Shown one piece after another: positions 1-11,901 of a stretch of DNA of 64,000 nucleotides. How positions within the stretch are numbered: the first letter of the stretch is position 1; each line of letters starts with the position of its first letter. The stretch is taken from NCBI RefSeq assembly GCF_035594125.1, contig NC_087151.1, positions 19,174,096 to 19,238,095 on the forward strand, written 5' to 3'. The translations under genes and the position numbers were made by a program. The DNA comes from Scylla paramamosain (taxonomy: Eukaryota; Arthropoda; Malacostraca; Decapoda; Portunidae). Below the pieces are notes generated by a model. That model was not told where the DNA came from, did not search any database, and saw nothing but the letters and a program-made list of their open reading frames with translations.

Positions 1-2640
1 GAAAGGATCATTGCCATAACATTGAAATTATACCCATTGAGAGTCTTATTAAAACAAATCTTTGTCCCCCAACAAGGGAGGCCACAAGTTGAGAAAGATG
101 AATTTTATGAAAACTTACAGGACGTTTTAGAAAATGTTAAATACACTGATAATATAATTCTAATGGGAGATTGGAATGGACATGCTGGCATAGACAGAAC
201 AGGATTAGAAAGTATATTAGGTGCATATGGAATTGGTGATAGAAATGAAGAAGGTAACAGAGTTTTGGGATTTTGTACTATAAATAACTTATCTATAATG
301 AACATATATTATAAGCATAGAGACTCACACAAATGGACATGGAGTAGAGTAGAGAGGAGCAGAGGTATACTGAGTATTCTATGATCGACCTATTTATTAC
401 CAACAATAAAAATTTATTTTGTGATGTTAAGACGTGTCAGACAGATGCAGACCATAGATTGGTTCTTGCAGAAGTTAAAATAAAGAAACCCAAGGAAGGA
501 GCAAAACGTGGTAGACTAAGGTTAAAAATTGAAAAATTGAAAGACCCAGAATGCCATGTGGAATTTTCTACTAAGGTAACAGAAACAGCACAGAGTGTGT
601 TGGAAAATTTTGTAAATAATAATATAGAGGGCCTCTGGGAAGAGTTCAAAACCAAAATTTATAGTATTAGCTGTGAAACCCTTGGTTTAAAGAAAATTAA
701 AACAACATAAAAGAAAATCACCCCATGATGAAGTGACAAGGTGAGAACAGCTGTAAAGGAGAAGATAAGAAGTTTCAGAAGGTGGATAAAGACAAAGAGT
801 GTTCTTGATTGAGAAAATTATGTAAATGCAAGAAATCAAGCCGAAGAAGTTAAAAAGAAGACCAAAACCGAGTCATGGGAAAAGATCGGAGAAGATTTAC
901 TACAAGATGTTCATGGAACTAAGAAGCTATTATATAACATGGCAAAAAAACTACAGAAAAGGAAATACTTCATCAGTATATTCAGTGGCTGATAAAAATA
1001 GGTAAGAGTTACTGGTGGAGGAAGAAGAAGTTGCTGGTCACTGGAAAGAATATTTTGAAGAGCTGGTAAATGATGGGGAAGAAATGGAGGAGAATATTGA
1101 ATTGAGAGATAGAGACCAAGATGAAGATGAACCTGTAGAGGTGGAAGAAGACATCACAGTTGAGGAAGTGAAGCAAACCTTAAACCTGATAAAGAACTGT
1201 AAAGCTTCTGGTGATGATGAACTACCTGTAAAATTAATGAAAGCTGGTGGAACAAGGATAGCAGAGTGGTTGGTGAGGTTGTATAATACTGGATATAAAG
1301 AAGAGAAGGTACTGGAAGACTGGCAGCAAGCAGTTATCTGTCCTATATATATGAGTAAAGGTGCAAGGACAGACTGCGCAAATTACAGAGGCATATCACT
1401 ACTATCGCTTATGGGTAAATTATAGAAAAGAATTATTGAGCACAGAATCAGAAGGGTCGTCGAAGAGAAATTAAAAAACTGTCAGTATGGTTTTAGACCT
1501 GGAAGGAGTATTATTGACCCTATCTTTGTCATGAAAATGCTGCCAGAGAAGAGCTGAGAGTGAGACAGAAGTAAATATATAGTTTTCGTTGATCTAGAAA
1601 AAGCCTTTGATAGGATAAACAGAGATAAACTCTGGTATGTGCTGGATGATGATTACTATGGGATCAACCCAAAATTAGTGAAAGTGGTAAAGAGTGTTTA
1701 TAAGATCTGCAGGAGTCAAGTAAAATGTGGAGAGACAGAGGGAGAATGGTTTGAAGTAAGGACTGGAGTGAGACATGGAGGAGTACTGTCGCCGTTGCTC
1801 TTCATTATATATATGGATAAATGCTTTAGGGATGTTGCAAACCAAGCAGAAGAAAAAATTTTTGCTTATGCGGATGACATTGCTATTGAGACAGACTCTC
1901 CTGACGCACTACAGATTGCTGTGAACAGATGGCAAGATGGAATGGCAAGAAGTGGGATGAAAATAAACAAAAGTCATGGCAGTGGGAAGAGAATTGGAGC
2001 AGTTGTCAGTGGATTGTAATGGAGAAAGATTGGCAGAGGTAGAGAATTTTAATTATTTTGGTATCAACATAAATAAGAGAAATTTAAATGAGACTGAAAT
2101 TAACAAAAGGATTGAAAAATGTAATGCAAATATAAATGCTTTATATCCAATACTAATAGAAAATAAACATGTGCTTACAAAATGCAAATTAATAGTTTAC
2201 AATACAATTCTTAAACCAATCCTGTTATATGGTGCTGAATGCAGGACTTTAACTACAAAACTAGAATCAAAGATTCAGGCAGCCAAAATGCAAGTGCTTA
2301 GAATAATCATGGGGTGTTACAAGAAGGGATAAGATGAGAAATGTTCAAACAAGAGAAGAGTTGGGAGTGAGGCCACTAATGGAGGATGTTGATAGAGCAA
2401 GACTGAGATGGTTTGGACATGTTATGAGAATGGAAGAAGATCGGCATGCTAAGAAATATATGGAGTGGATACCAAGAGGCAAGCAACCATGAGGGAGACC
2501 AAGGAAGAGATGGAAGCAAGGTATTGAAGAGAGCCTTAGTATAAGAGGAAAGACAGTGGTCGAGGTGATGGAGAACAGAGAATATGAAAACTGAGACGGA
2601 TAGAGGAGTATTGTCCGGATGTCATCAAACTGACAGGTTT
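1..2640 (+). mobile_element. Decayed RTE-like LINE (APE endonuclease + reverse transcriptase)
   Basis: The element enters from the left edge. Frames at 22-384 and 381-710 form the C-terminal half of an APE-type endonuclease, with MGDWNGHAG (the GDxN metal/catalytic motif) and DADHR (the terminal S/ADH histidine motif). Reverse transcriptase pieces follow: 1015-1425 (NYRGISLLS), 1430-1555 (QYGFRPGRS), 1570-2019 (FVDLEKAFDRI and the catalytic FAYADDIAI) and 1976-2332. The C-terminal tail at 2335-2600 has WFGHVMRM and GRPRKRW, the usual ending of RTE/BovB-type and related LINE proteins. At least four frame changes plus in-frame stops (for example 1423-1425) show it is dead. Segment 711-1014 is coding-derived but too decayed to read. 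The endonuclease wording resembles RTE/BovB most; the clade is not certain. Confidence 0.8.
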
Positions 2641-2654
2641 ATAGCTTAACTGGC

Positions 2655-3347
2655 GTCTGGTGAGAATGAAGAAAAAAGATTTGGGAGTAATGATTCAGAA
2701 CATATTATCACCTGAAAGACACATAATTGGGATATTTGGCTCTACATACAGCTTGTTAACAAACATTAATGTGGCATTTAACTATTTAGATAAAGAAATG
2801 AAGAAAATTATAGCAAGTATTATACATTCTAAATTTGAATACACAGCAGTAGTTTGGGCTCCACATAGAAAAAATGATACACAGAAACTGGAAAGAATAC
2901 TGAGGATAGCAACAAAGATGGTACCAGAATTGAAAAACTTAAGATATGAGGAAAGACTTGAAGAGATGGGTTTACCAACACTACAAGAGAGAAGAGAAAA
3001 AGGAGACCTGATAACAGTGTACATATTTGTAAACAATATAGAAAGAATAGACAGAAGTGACTTGGTACGACAGATGGAGGAAGGAGAGAGACAGATGAGG
3101 GGGCATGGGAAGAAAATAAAGAGTGGATATTCAATTGACATCAAGAAATACAGTTTCCCGTATAGAACTATTGAAATCTGGAATGGCTTGAAGGAAGAGG
3201 TAGTTGTGGCAAACAATGTACATGTTTAAAGGGAAACTGGATAAATATGGTTGTGGAGAGAGGACAAAATGAGCTTTGCCTCGTGCTCTGTACAATACAA
3301 CTAGGTAAACTAGGTAAATACACACACACACACACACACACATACAC
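2655..3347 (+). mobile_element. Family A LINE, 5'-truncated 3' end
   Basis: A 189-codon open frame (2660-3229) encodes the C-terminal end of a family A ORF2, downstream of the RT core. Recognisable blocks are KKDLGVMIQ, LEYxAVVWAPH (here FEYTAVVWAPH), the TLQERREKGDLI block and YSFPYRTIEIWN. The 3' end is the family signature: a short GAGC/GCTC stem-loop region, then two CTAGGTAAA repeats and an (AC)n tail at 3320-3347. It directly follows the RTE-like element and has no (AC)n at its 5' side. Confidence 0.85.
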
Positions 3348-3351
3348 AAAG

Positions 3352-3478
<127 letters not shown>

Positions 3479-3605
3479 CAATTTTTCATATAAAACTGTT
3501 CTTATCATGTCATATATGGATGCACTTATAAATCTATTTATAACTTGTTCAGGCTTCATCTACTTTCACATGAATCTTATATCATTATTATATTTACAAT
3601 ATTTA

Positions 3606-4108
3606 TTGTATTTGATGGTATATAAGACACATGTACATATAAGACTCATCCCCATTTCAGCAGGGCATATTCAGGAAAAGTTTTTTTTATATATTAAAGC
3701 ATGTAATGTTTAAAGCTAGCTAGCCATACAGCTGAACAAAAAGCAAGCAATTATAATAGTAAAAATATCCTACATGATTACAATAATAAAAGAGAGGTAG
3801 CGAGTGGCCTAGTTATGGAGGCAAGGTGAAGAATAGCTGTTGAGATGTCAACAACACAATTGGTGCATCAGTGAACAGGTCTGCATTTTTTCATTTTCAA
3901 CATTTTCGTACATCATATTGCTGTTGAAAAAATATGATATAGCACCCTTGCTTATAATACTGTGGTATAAATCTTCAGGTGCATGGGTGAAGGAAATTTC
4001 AAAATTAAATCTATAGGAGACCTCACATTCGCATGTAAAACGCAGGGTGATTTTTTTTTTAGCCATTTTTGTGAAAAAAAGGTGTGTCTTATATGCTGTC
4101 AAATACAG
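3606..4108. mobile_element. TA-flanked MITE, Tc1/mariner/pogo-like
   Basis: The two ends are inverted copies of each other. The left end reads TTGTATTTGATGG then TATAAGACACA, and the reverse complement of the right end reads CTGTATTTGACAG then CATATAAGACACA, with about 24 of 28 bases shared. Both ends are flanked by TA (3604-3605 and 4109-4110), the target duplication of Tc1/mariner/pogo elements. The 503-bp interior has no convincing reading frame, so this is a non-autonomous copy. The superfamily is inferred from the TA duplication only. Confidence 0.55.
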
Positions 4109-4132
4109 TACATTTCTGTTTTATAGCCATTG

Positions 4133-4175
4133 GGATATTTTCCCCCTAGTCTCCACAAGGCTAAGGGGAAAATAT
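4133..4175. repeat. Short inverted repeat near the 3' side of the piggyBac relic
   Basis: GATATTTTCCCC is mirrored by GGGGAAAATATC around an 11-17 base loop. It could be a subterminal inverted repeat of the decayed piggyBac element, whose coding part begins about 45 bp away. No matching copy was found at the other side (6061-6281). Confidence 0.6.
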
Positions 4176-4179
4176 CACT

Positions 4180-6060
4180 GCTGAGACAGGGTTCCCTACC
4201 ATCCTCAGCTCATAGCACCACCTAATATGACAGCAGGGTGTGGTAGTTTTGGGAACAGTCACCAAGGCACAGCCCCACACTACATTCCTTGCACATGGTT
4301 GTCACCAGTTTGCATTTCCTCTCTTTCGTTGAGGTCTCTTTGCACACCAAACACTCTCTCTGTCCCTTCCGTCTAGCTGTTGCTAGTGGAGGGGGTACAT
4401 GGGTAGGGACATCAGGTGCAAAAGCATCGGCAAACTTCGGGCGTCTAACATTTCTCTGTGCCTCTTCACTCCATCGGCCAGGGCATGACTCAATAGACCT
4501 TTCCAGGAGTTGTATCACAACAGTCTTGCTGAAGACATGAAGAGTAGTTGTTGTAAGCATTTAGCATGCACATGTCAGTCAGGTGGAATACAACTTTCCT
4601 GGTTCAGTTCCTTGTCTTCCTAAGGAAGTGTACTGAAGTTAACTACATGTCACATTTGTCAGTTAGCCTCATATTCTCATTGTAGTCATTGACAACATCT
4701 TTCTTCATAATTTTTTCGTTTGTTTTCCAAGATATTTTTCCAGTATCCTCCAATTTTCCACTGTGGATGGTAGACAGAAAATGGACTTCCATTTTGTCAT
4801 GCCACCTAATGACAAGAATTCCATCACATTTGTTTTTGTACGTCACCTGTTTTGGTTGCATGTTTTGTGGCATGTTTTTCCTTTTTTTTTTTTTCTAACT
4901 GTTCCCACTGCACCAGTACCATGATCTATCAGAAACTTGGCAAGTCCTGGACTTGTGTACCAGTTGTTAGTGTACAAAATATGTCCTTTCCCCAAGGACT
5001 TCTCTATGAGGAGCTTGACCACAGCACCTGACATGCTGAGAGGATCATCTTTAGGGATGTCTGTCTCACCTGGGGTATATGCACATACGATCGTATCTAG
5101 CAGGATCCCAGTTTTGCAGTCACAGAGGATGAACATTTTGATATTAGATCAGTGATGCTTCAATGGAATGTATTGCTTGAATTTGAATGAATTTGATTCT
5201 TCTTTTGAAAAGCATCAAGGATTCATCAACTGCCAACTTTTGAAAAGGGTTGAAGAATTCCTTGAACTTCTGTACAAGGTTTTCCAGCACTGGTCGAATT
5301 TTCCACAAAGATCAGGTTTATTTGGGTGTTTGTTATTAGCAAAATTAATGAATTTCTTAATGCTGCAATACCTGTCTCTGCTAAAGTAGGTTGGGAATAG
5401 AGGCATGAAAACCACATCCCTAAACCAGTAATCATCTAGCACAGTTGTTTTTAGAACAAAGCATTAGAAGTGTGATTGCACTGAAGATCAGTAGCTCTTT
5501 TTTTTTTTGTTACAGTTTTCCAGGTTTTTTTCTCTCCCTCTGTTGTTTTCCTTGTTTTCTAGCGAAAATACTTCTCTCAATATGATCTACTAATTCATTG
5601 TCAAAACAGGGCAAAAAATAATCATGCTCTGCAGGTGTTTCTGACAGCTTGAACACATCTGTTATTCCAACCGGTGTGCCTTGAAATTGCACTTGGATGT
5701 GACACAAAATCACTTCCTTCACTCTATTCAAAAGTATAGTTATCTGAGGTTGTTGTACACGGCTGCTTCCTTCCACAAGGTACAGTTCTACATTTCTTCC
5801 TCTCTCCTAACATGACACTAGAGGTTGATGCTCACTGCTCATCACTGTCACTCAGAGCATGCTCAAACCCTGGCTCACTGTCATTCTCCATGAAATTATC
5901 ACTACTGCTTTCATCAGTGTCAAGCACTGTTGAATCACTGTTGATTCCTTCTTCATCTGACCATTGTGATTCAAGATTGGGGTGGAGACCCTCAGGTGGA
6001 GATGTACCACCCTCAGAGTCACTAGAACTGGGCAGTGCTTCTGCCATCCTCTCATGAATT
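4180..6060 (-). pseudogene. Decayed piggyBac-type (PGBD4-like) transposase
   Basis: On the minus strand the fragments read in order. An acidic Ser/Asp/Glu-rich N-terminus lies at 5832-6047. The central part is at 5510-5776 and 5215-5442 (LDDYWFRDVVFMPLF; then RDRYCSIKKFINFANN). The catalytic region is at 4843-5136 (FILCDCKTG, then YTNNWYTSPGLAKFL) and 4643-4873 (YKNKCDGILVIRWHDK, then NENMRLTDKCD). The Cys-rich C-terminal zinc finger is at 4222-4560 (CLVCK, MCKECSVGLC). This order is that of a piggyBac transposase, cut-and-paste at TTAA. In the usual DNWYTS motif the Asp reads Asn here, so one of three catalytic acidic residues is lost, and stops and frameshifts separate the pieces. No convincing termini with TTAA were found. 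Confidence 0.85.
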
Positions 6061-6278
6061 AGAGTGAGGCCGCATTTCCACTGACCCAGAACCTACACAG
6101 ATAGGGTATTCTTATTGCTCAGACCTGTGTTGCCACTCTGTGTTTTCCATTTTCACATTGTCTGCCAATACTTACCAAAATAGGGCAAGTAAATTATCAT
6201 AGTAATTTTTCTTCCATGCATACATTTTTTTTTGGCACTTATCACTATCATATTATACTTTGCCAATGGCTCTCACAA

Positions 6279-6281
<3 letters not shown>
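6061..6281. other. Unassigned spacer
   Basis: Nothing recognised. It probably includes the 5' terminal region of the minus-strand piggyBac relic, but no inverted repeat or TTAA boundary could be matched. Confidence 0.5.

Positions 6282-6357
<76 letters not shown>
6282..6357. repeat. (AC)n microsatellite, apparent insertion target
   Basis: A 76-bp AC tract. No family A 3' end precedes it (upstream reads CTCTCACAAATTC), but a 5'-truncated family A LINE begins at its right edge. It may be an ordinary microsatellite that served as the first target of the array. Confidence 0.95.
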
Positions 6358-6359
<2 letters not shown>

Positions 6360-7739
6360 GAGGTAATAAAGAAGATCCATTGAATTACAGACCAGTGTCC
6401 CTAACAAGTGTGATGGCAAAAATAGCAGAAAAATAGTTAAAAACAGATGGAATATTTAGAAGAAACACATACATTGACTGACAGACGATTTGGTTTCAGA
6501 AGTGGAAGATCTTGTGTCACGAATTTAGTGAGCTTTTATAGTAGAGCAATTGATATAATTCAAGAGAGAGAGAGAGGGTTGGGCAGACTGTGTTTATTTA
6601 GACCTAAAAAAGCATTTGATAACGTACCACACCAGAGACTGCTATGGAAAGTTCAAAATATAGGGGGTTTGCAAGGAAACACACTGAATTGGATTACAGA
6701 CTTCTTGATGGATAGAGAAATGAGAACAGTTATAAAGGGAGAAAAATCGGAATGGTGCAGAGTTACAATTGGAGTACCACAGGGGACAGTCTTAGCCCTA
6801 TAATGTTTCTGGTGTATGTCAATGATATGGTTGATGAGGTTGACAGTTATACAAGTCTGTTTTCAGACGATGCAAAATTATCGAAGAGTGGAAAACAATA
6901 TGGATTGTGAAATATTACAAAAGGATTTGATATATAAATGGAGTAAGAAATGGGAAATGGAATTCAATGCAAAGAAATTCAAGGTGATGGAATTAGGAAA
7001 AAGCAATAGAAGATTGACAAGTTCCTACACCATGGGAGAAGTGGAAATTAAGAAAACCAAAAGAAGAAAAAAAGACTTGGGGATTACAATAAGTGATGAT
7101 TTATCACCAGAAAAACATGTAAACAAAATAGTTGGGGAAACCTATGAGTTACTAAGGAAGATGAAAGGGGCATTTGCTTACATGGATGAAGAGATGATGA
7201 AAAAGTTGATGGAATATGTGATTCGACCAAAGCTGGAATATGTCACAATTGTTTGGTCACCCCATAATAAAAAGGAAATAAGGAAAATAGAAAGGATCCA
7301 AAGAGCTGCAACCAAATTGGTACCAAGTTTGAGATTTAACCTATGAAGAAAGATTAAAGAGATTGAAGCTTCCATCATTACAAGAGAGAAGAGAAAGAGG
7401 AGACCTGATTGCTATATACAGAGCTCTAAAGGGTAAGGATAAAGTCGACAAAGAAGACTTATTTGTGTGGGACTCAAGAGATACAAGAGGACATGGAGTG
7501 AAATTGAAGAAAACAGCAAGTAGAAGAGATATCAAGAAATATGGTTTCCCAAATAGAAGCATAAAAATATGGAACAACTTGGATGAAACAGTGGTACAAG
7601 CAAAAAATATTCATGAATTTAAAGTTAAGCTGGATGCTTATAGATATGGAGACAGGACAGCACGAGCACAGCTCTTTTCCTGTAAAACACAACTAGGTAA
7701 ATATAGCTAGGTAAATACACACACACACACACACACACA
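6358..7739 (+). mobile_element. Family A LINE copy, 5'-truncated in the RT domain
   Basis: The copy starts exactly at the end of an (AC)n tract and opens in RT block 1 (DPLNYRPVSLTSV). ORF pieces 6447-6803 (GFRSGRS, KKAFDNVPHQRL, GVPQGTVLA), 6816-7346 and 7363-7710 cover the rest of RT and the C-terminus. The catalytic motif is LFSDDAKL, where family members usually have FADDAK. Frame breaks near 6800 and 7340 and an early stop near 6435 inactivate it. It ends with two CTAGGTAAATA repeats and an (AC)n tail at 7717-7739. Confidence 0.88.
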
Positions 7740-8117
7740 GAATTGAAAGACTTAAGATATGAAGAAAGACTTGAAGAGATGAGATTACCAACACCACAAG
7801 AGAGAAGAGAAAGAGGACACCTGATAACAACATACAAATTAGTAAACAATATAGAAAGAATAGATGTAAATGACTTGGTGCCACAGATGGAGGAGGGAGA
7901 GACAGACAAGGGGACATGGGAAGAAAATAAAGAAGAGTGGATGTTCAAGCGACATCAAGAAATACAGCTTCCTATATAAAACTATTGAAATCTGGAATGA
8001 TTTGAAGGAAGAGGTGGTTGCAGCAAACAGTATACACATGTTTAAAGAGAAACTGGATAAGTATGGTTATGGAGACAGGACAAAATGAGCTTTGGTTCGT
8101 GCCCCATGCAACTAGGT

Positions 8118-8166
<49 letters not shown>

Positions 8167-8203
8167 CACACACACACACTAACACACACACACACACACA
8201 CAT
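7740..8203 (+). mobile_element. Family A LINE copy, extreme 3' fragment
   Basis: It begins directly at the (AC)n tail of the previous copy and codes only for the last part of ORF2 (ELKDLRYEERLEEM, then YKTIEIWNDLKEEV) in frames 7743-7979 and 7870-8088. The 3' end is GAGC-loop-GCTC-like, then ACTAGGTAAA and a long AC tail (8120-8203) interrupted by two CACTAACAC variants. Confidence 0.85.
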
Positions 8204-10565
8204 ACACTAAGAAAAGAAGCAAATGAAAAAAAAACAGAAAACTATCAGAGGTGGAGAAAAAACTTCTTTTGGAGGATCATGGACATGAGGTTGAGAAAGT
8301 GGTACAGGAGGGAAGTAAATGCGGTAGGGGAAGACTAAAAGTAGCATACACGAACATAAATGGACTAATGTTGGCAGTGTTGGAATTAGAAGACTATTTA
8401 AAAGAGGAGAAACCAGACATTATGGGAATCGTTGAAACTAAATTGGCAAGTGAAGGGGATATATTAAATATTGGTGAAAGAAAATACAACCTCTGGATGA
8501 GAAATAGAAAGAATAAATGGGGAGGAGTTGTGATGCTTCTAGTTAGGAAGGATTTATTAGTGGAATCTGTTACATATGGGGTGGAAGAGGCAGAAGTATT
8601 GAAAGTAAGCTTAAGACAGAATATGGGAAGATACCGTAACGTTGTGGTGACTTATGTTCTCCCTATTCCAACTCTTGGAGAGAGGATGAATACAAGAAAA
8701 TGCTTGAGGACACAAGGACATGTTTGGCAGAGCTGCTTGAGGAAAATGATGATATACCCCTGATGGGGAATTTTAACTGTAAAGAGATATCTTGGGAGAA
8801 CTGGATCACAGAAGGCAGTGAGTCATCATGGGGGGAACAGCTACTAGACCTGGCTATTGAAAATTTCCTGATGCAGTGGGTTACAGATGATTAAGGGGAA
8901 ATGAAGCACCTTCAATGCTCAATCTAATTTTCACCAAGGAACGAGAAAGAGTAGAAGACCTTAAATACATAAACCTAATAGGAAAAAGTGATCATGTGCT
9001 GATTCAGGTCACAGTTATGGATAATAAACTCAGCTTTTTGCCAGACTCTATTAAAAGCTTTTGACATGTCCAAGGCAACAGCAAAAGTTTCACAATTAGT
9101 TTCAGCACTACACAATATAATTAGCACCACCCTGGTAAAAGGTTGAGTACCTATAGATTGGAAATGGGCAGATATTACCCCAATTCACAAGCCCGGAAGT
9201 AAAGAAGATCCATTAAATTATAGACCTGTATTGCTCACAGTGTGGTGGCGAAGATTTGTGAAAAGATCTTCAAGAACAGATGGGTGAAATACCTAGAAGA
9301 CAACAAGGTGATAACATGGAAACAGTTTGGCTTCAGAAAAGGAAGATCTTGTGTTACAAGTTTGATAAGTTTCCACTCAAGAGTAATAGATATAGTGCAA
9401 GAGAGAGATGGATGGGCTGACTGCATATACTTAGATCTGAGAAAAGCATTTGATAAAGTTCCGCACAGAAGACTAATATGGAAATTAGAAAAAATTGGAG
9501 GACTCGGTGGATCACTGTTAAAGTGGATGACTGACTTTTTGACAGACATACAAATGAGGACAGTAATCAAAGGCAGCAGGTCAAACTGGAGAATGATAAT
9601 AAGTGGAGTCCCACAAGGTTTGGTACTTGCACTTATTATGTTCACAGTTTATGTAAATGATACAACAGAAGGTGTAGAAAGTTACATGAACCTTTTCGCT
9701 GATGATGCTAAGATTATGAGGAAAGTAACAAATGAAGAGGACTGCAATGCTTTAAATCAGGACTTAATTAAGATTAATGAATGGTCATTGAGGTGGAACA
9801 TGGAGTTTAATGCTAAAAAAATGTAGTGTGATGATGTTTGGAAAAAGTGTGAGAAGACCAGTTGGCAACTATTACTTAGGGAATGAGGAAATCTCTCTAA
9901 GATCAGAAGAAAAAGACCTAGGAGTAATTATTACTGATAATTTGTCATTTGGGAAGCACATAAATAAAATTATAGGAGAAACATATAATCTGCTTAGAAA
10001 CATCAAGATAGCATTCTTCTATATTGATGAAGATATGATAAAAAAAACTGATAACAACAATGATACATCTGAGATTGGAGTACACAGCATTAGTGTGGTC
10101 GCCAAGTTTAAAAAAGGATACAAGAAAGTTAGAAAGAATCGAGAGAGCTGCAACTAAAATCCCTGCAAGCTTAATAGAGTATAGTTATGTGGAAAGGTTG
10201 AAGAGATTGGGCCTGACTACACAAGAAAAAGGAGGGAAAGAGGTGATTTGATAGCAATATATAAAATATTGGAAGGAATGGAAAAGTTGGATAGAGAAGA
10301 CCTCATGATACCAGATATGAGAGACACAAGAGGACATGGAAGGAAACTGAAAAGGAGTGTTTTGCACAAGAGACATCAAGAAACACAGCTTCCCCCACAG
10401 AAGTATAACATTGTGGAATGAACTTAAGGATGAGACTGTGTGTGCAAAGACAATTCATAAATTTAAAGAAAATCTAGATAAAAGTCAACATGGAGACAGG
10501 ACAGCATGAGCCTAGTGTGGCTCTTGTTCTATATTTCACAACTAGTTAAATACAACTAGGTAAAT

Positions 10566-10593
<28 letters not shown>
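8204..10593 (+). mobile_element. Family A LINE copy with endonuclease and RT, broken
   Basis: It starts at the preceding (AC)n tail, in what is the last part of ORF1 in the fuller copy downstream. APE endonuclease: 8251-8763 (YTNINGL, GIVETKLA, GGVVMLLVRKDLL) and 8700-8894 (LMGNFNCKEISW, usually GDFN). IGKSDHVLI follows near 8970-9005. RT: 9242-9826, with QFGFRKGRSC, DLRKAFDKVPHRRL, GVPQGLVLA and the catalytic LFADDAKIM. The C-terminus is at 9810-10500 in several frames. A 60-bp piece of family B in antisense lies at 9032-9091, between endonuclease and RT, where several hundred bp of the normal linker are missing. The tail is at 10555-10593. Confidence 0.88.
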
Positions 10594-10596
<3 letters not shown>

Positions 10597-10810
10597 GAGA
10601 GCAGACGTGTCAGGAACAGCTGCGCAGACTTGCCTATTTGTGGGTACAGGGTCCGAGGTATTTCTTAGCCTGGCTCCATACAAAAGTATAAGAAAGTGCA
10701 CAGTGTGGGGTGGAGTTTTTATGGAAGAAGTAGAAAAAGATCGGAGATGGAATAGATGAAGTGAAAATTGTGGGTGAAAACACCGAATCCAAATCGGTTG
10801 TAAACAAAGC

Positions 10811-11901
10811 GTGATGGCAGCCGCCACCGCGTCGCCGTCGCCCAGAGGCACACCAAAATTTGAAGGATTTAGTGAAAAGGATATACAGGTAGGCAAGTTA
10901 AATGCAAGATTATGGAAATTAGAAGAAGAGAATGAAAAGATAAGAGAGGAAATAAGAGGATTGGTGACATTAGTCAGAGGATGGAAAGGAGATAAGGAGA
11001 GGGGACTTAAAGACACGAACGACATTGTTGAAGAGCTGGAAGAGTTGAAAGGAAGGGAGTTAAAAAGAGAAAGGGAAAACAAGAAACTGAGAGAGGAAGT
11101 GGAAAAGATAGTGGATTTAAATGTAGAGTACAGTGAAGAAATACAAGAACTCAAAAAAGAAAATGGAAAGTTAAGAAGCATGGTGGAGAAGAAAGAAGTT
11201 AGGATAGATGAAGGCAAAATCCAGAGTGAAGTAAAAGGCTTAGTTGAAAAGGAAGTGAAAAGTTGGAAAGAAGAGAGAGAACAAGAGAATATAGATATGA
11301 CAGAAATAATAAGAAAACAGCAAGAAGAACATGATAAAGAGATGGCGAAAAAAGTAGTGAAAATCATTAAGGAAAAAGATAACATAGTAAGGGATACGGT
11401 ACAAAAAAGATGTGCCTGATGGTGTTTGGGGATAAAGAGAAGACCATATCAAATAAAGTTCTAAGAGAAAGAGAAGAATTACAAAGAGCAAAAGAAATCA
11501 TTGGGAAAATTGTAGAAGAAGGAGATGAAACGGATATACAAATAGAAGAAGTGTACTTGTACAGGATTGGGAAATATTCAGAAGGGGGGAAACGTCCCAT
11601 GAAAATAAGACTTAATACCCAAGCGGCAGCCGAACACATCTTGAGAAGAACGAGTTTGTTAAGAAAGATAGAGGGTATGAAGGATATATATATAAGAAGA
11701 GAAATGAATGAGGAGGAAAGAAACAAGGTGAAAGAGTTAAAAGAGGAGGCCAAGACAAAAAACGAAGAGAGAACACAGGAACAGGCAGAAAGGTATATAT
11801 GGAGAGTGATAGACATGAAAATGAGGAAATGGTGGTTAAAGAATGCGGGGCAAGAAGTAAGACAACAAAGAGAGAACACAAAAGAAATGGGTCCACAATA
11901 A
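10811..11901 (+). pseudogene. Family A LINE ORF1 (coiled coil + RRM-like nucleic-acid-binding protein)
   Basis: The first part (10811-11419, 202 residues) begins MMAAATASPSPRG. From about residue 25 it is a long, highly charged heptad-rich coiled coil (EEENEKIREEIRGL, ELKRERENKKLREEVEK). The second part (11410-11901) holds an RRM-like domain (LMVFGDKEKTI, RPMKIRLNTQAAAEHIL) and a basic C-terminal stretch, as in L1-type ORF1 proteins that trimerise and bind the LINE RNA. The two parts are separated by a 1-nt shift at an A-rich run near 11403-11410, which breaks the protein. The first ATG after a leader without other ATG-initiated long frames was taken as start. The end overlaps the ORF2 start by about 100 nt in another frame. 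Confidence 0.8.

Noticed and set aside
10546..11385. 279-codon minus-strand open frame rich in Ser, Phe and Leu
   Set aside because: It is the antisense of the family A ORF1 coiled coil; its composition follows from the purine-rich sense strand and runs into the (AC)n tract.
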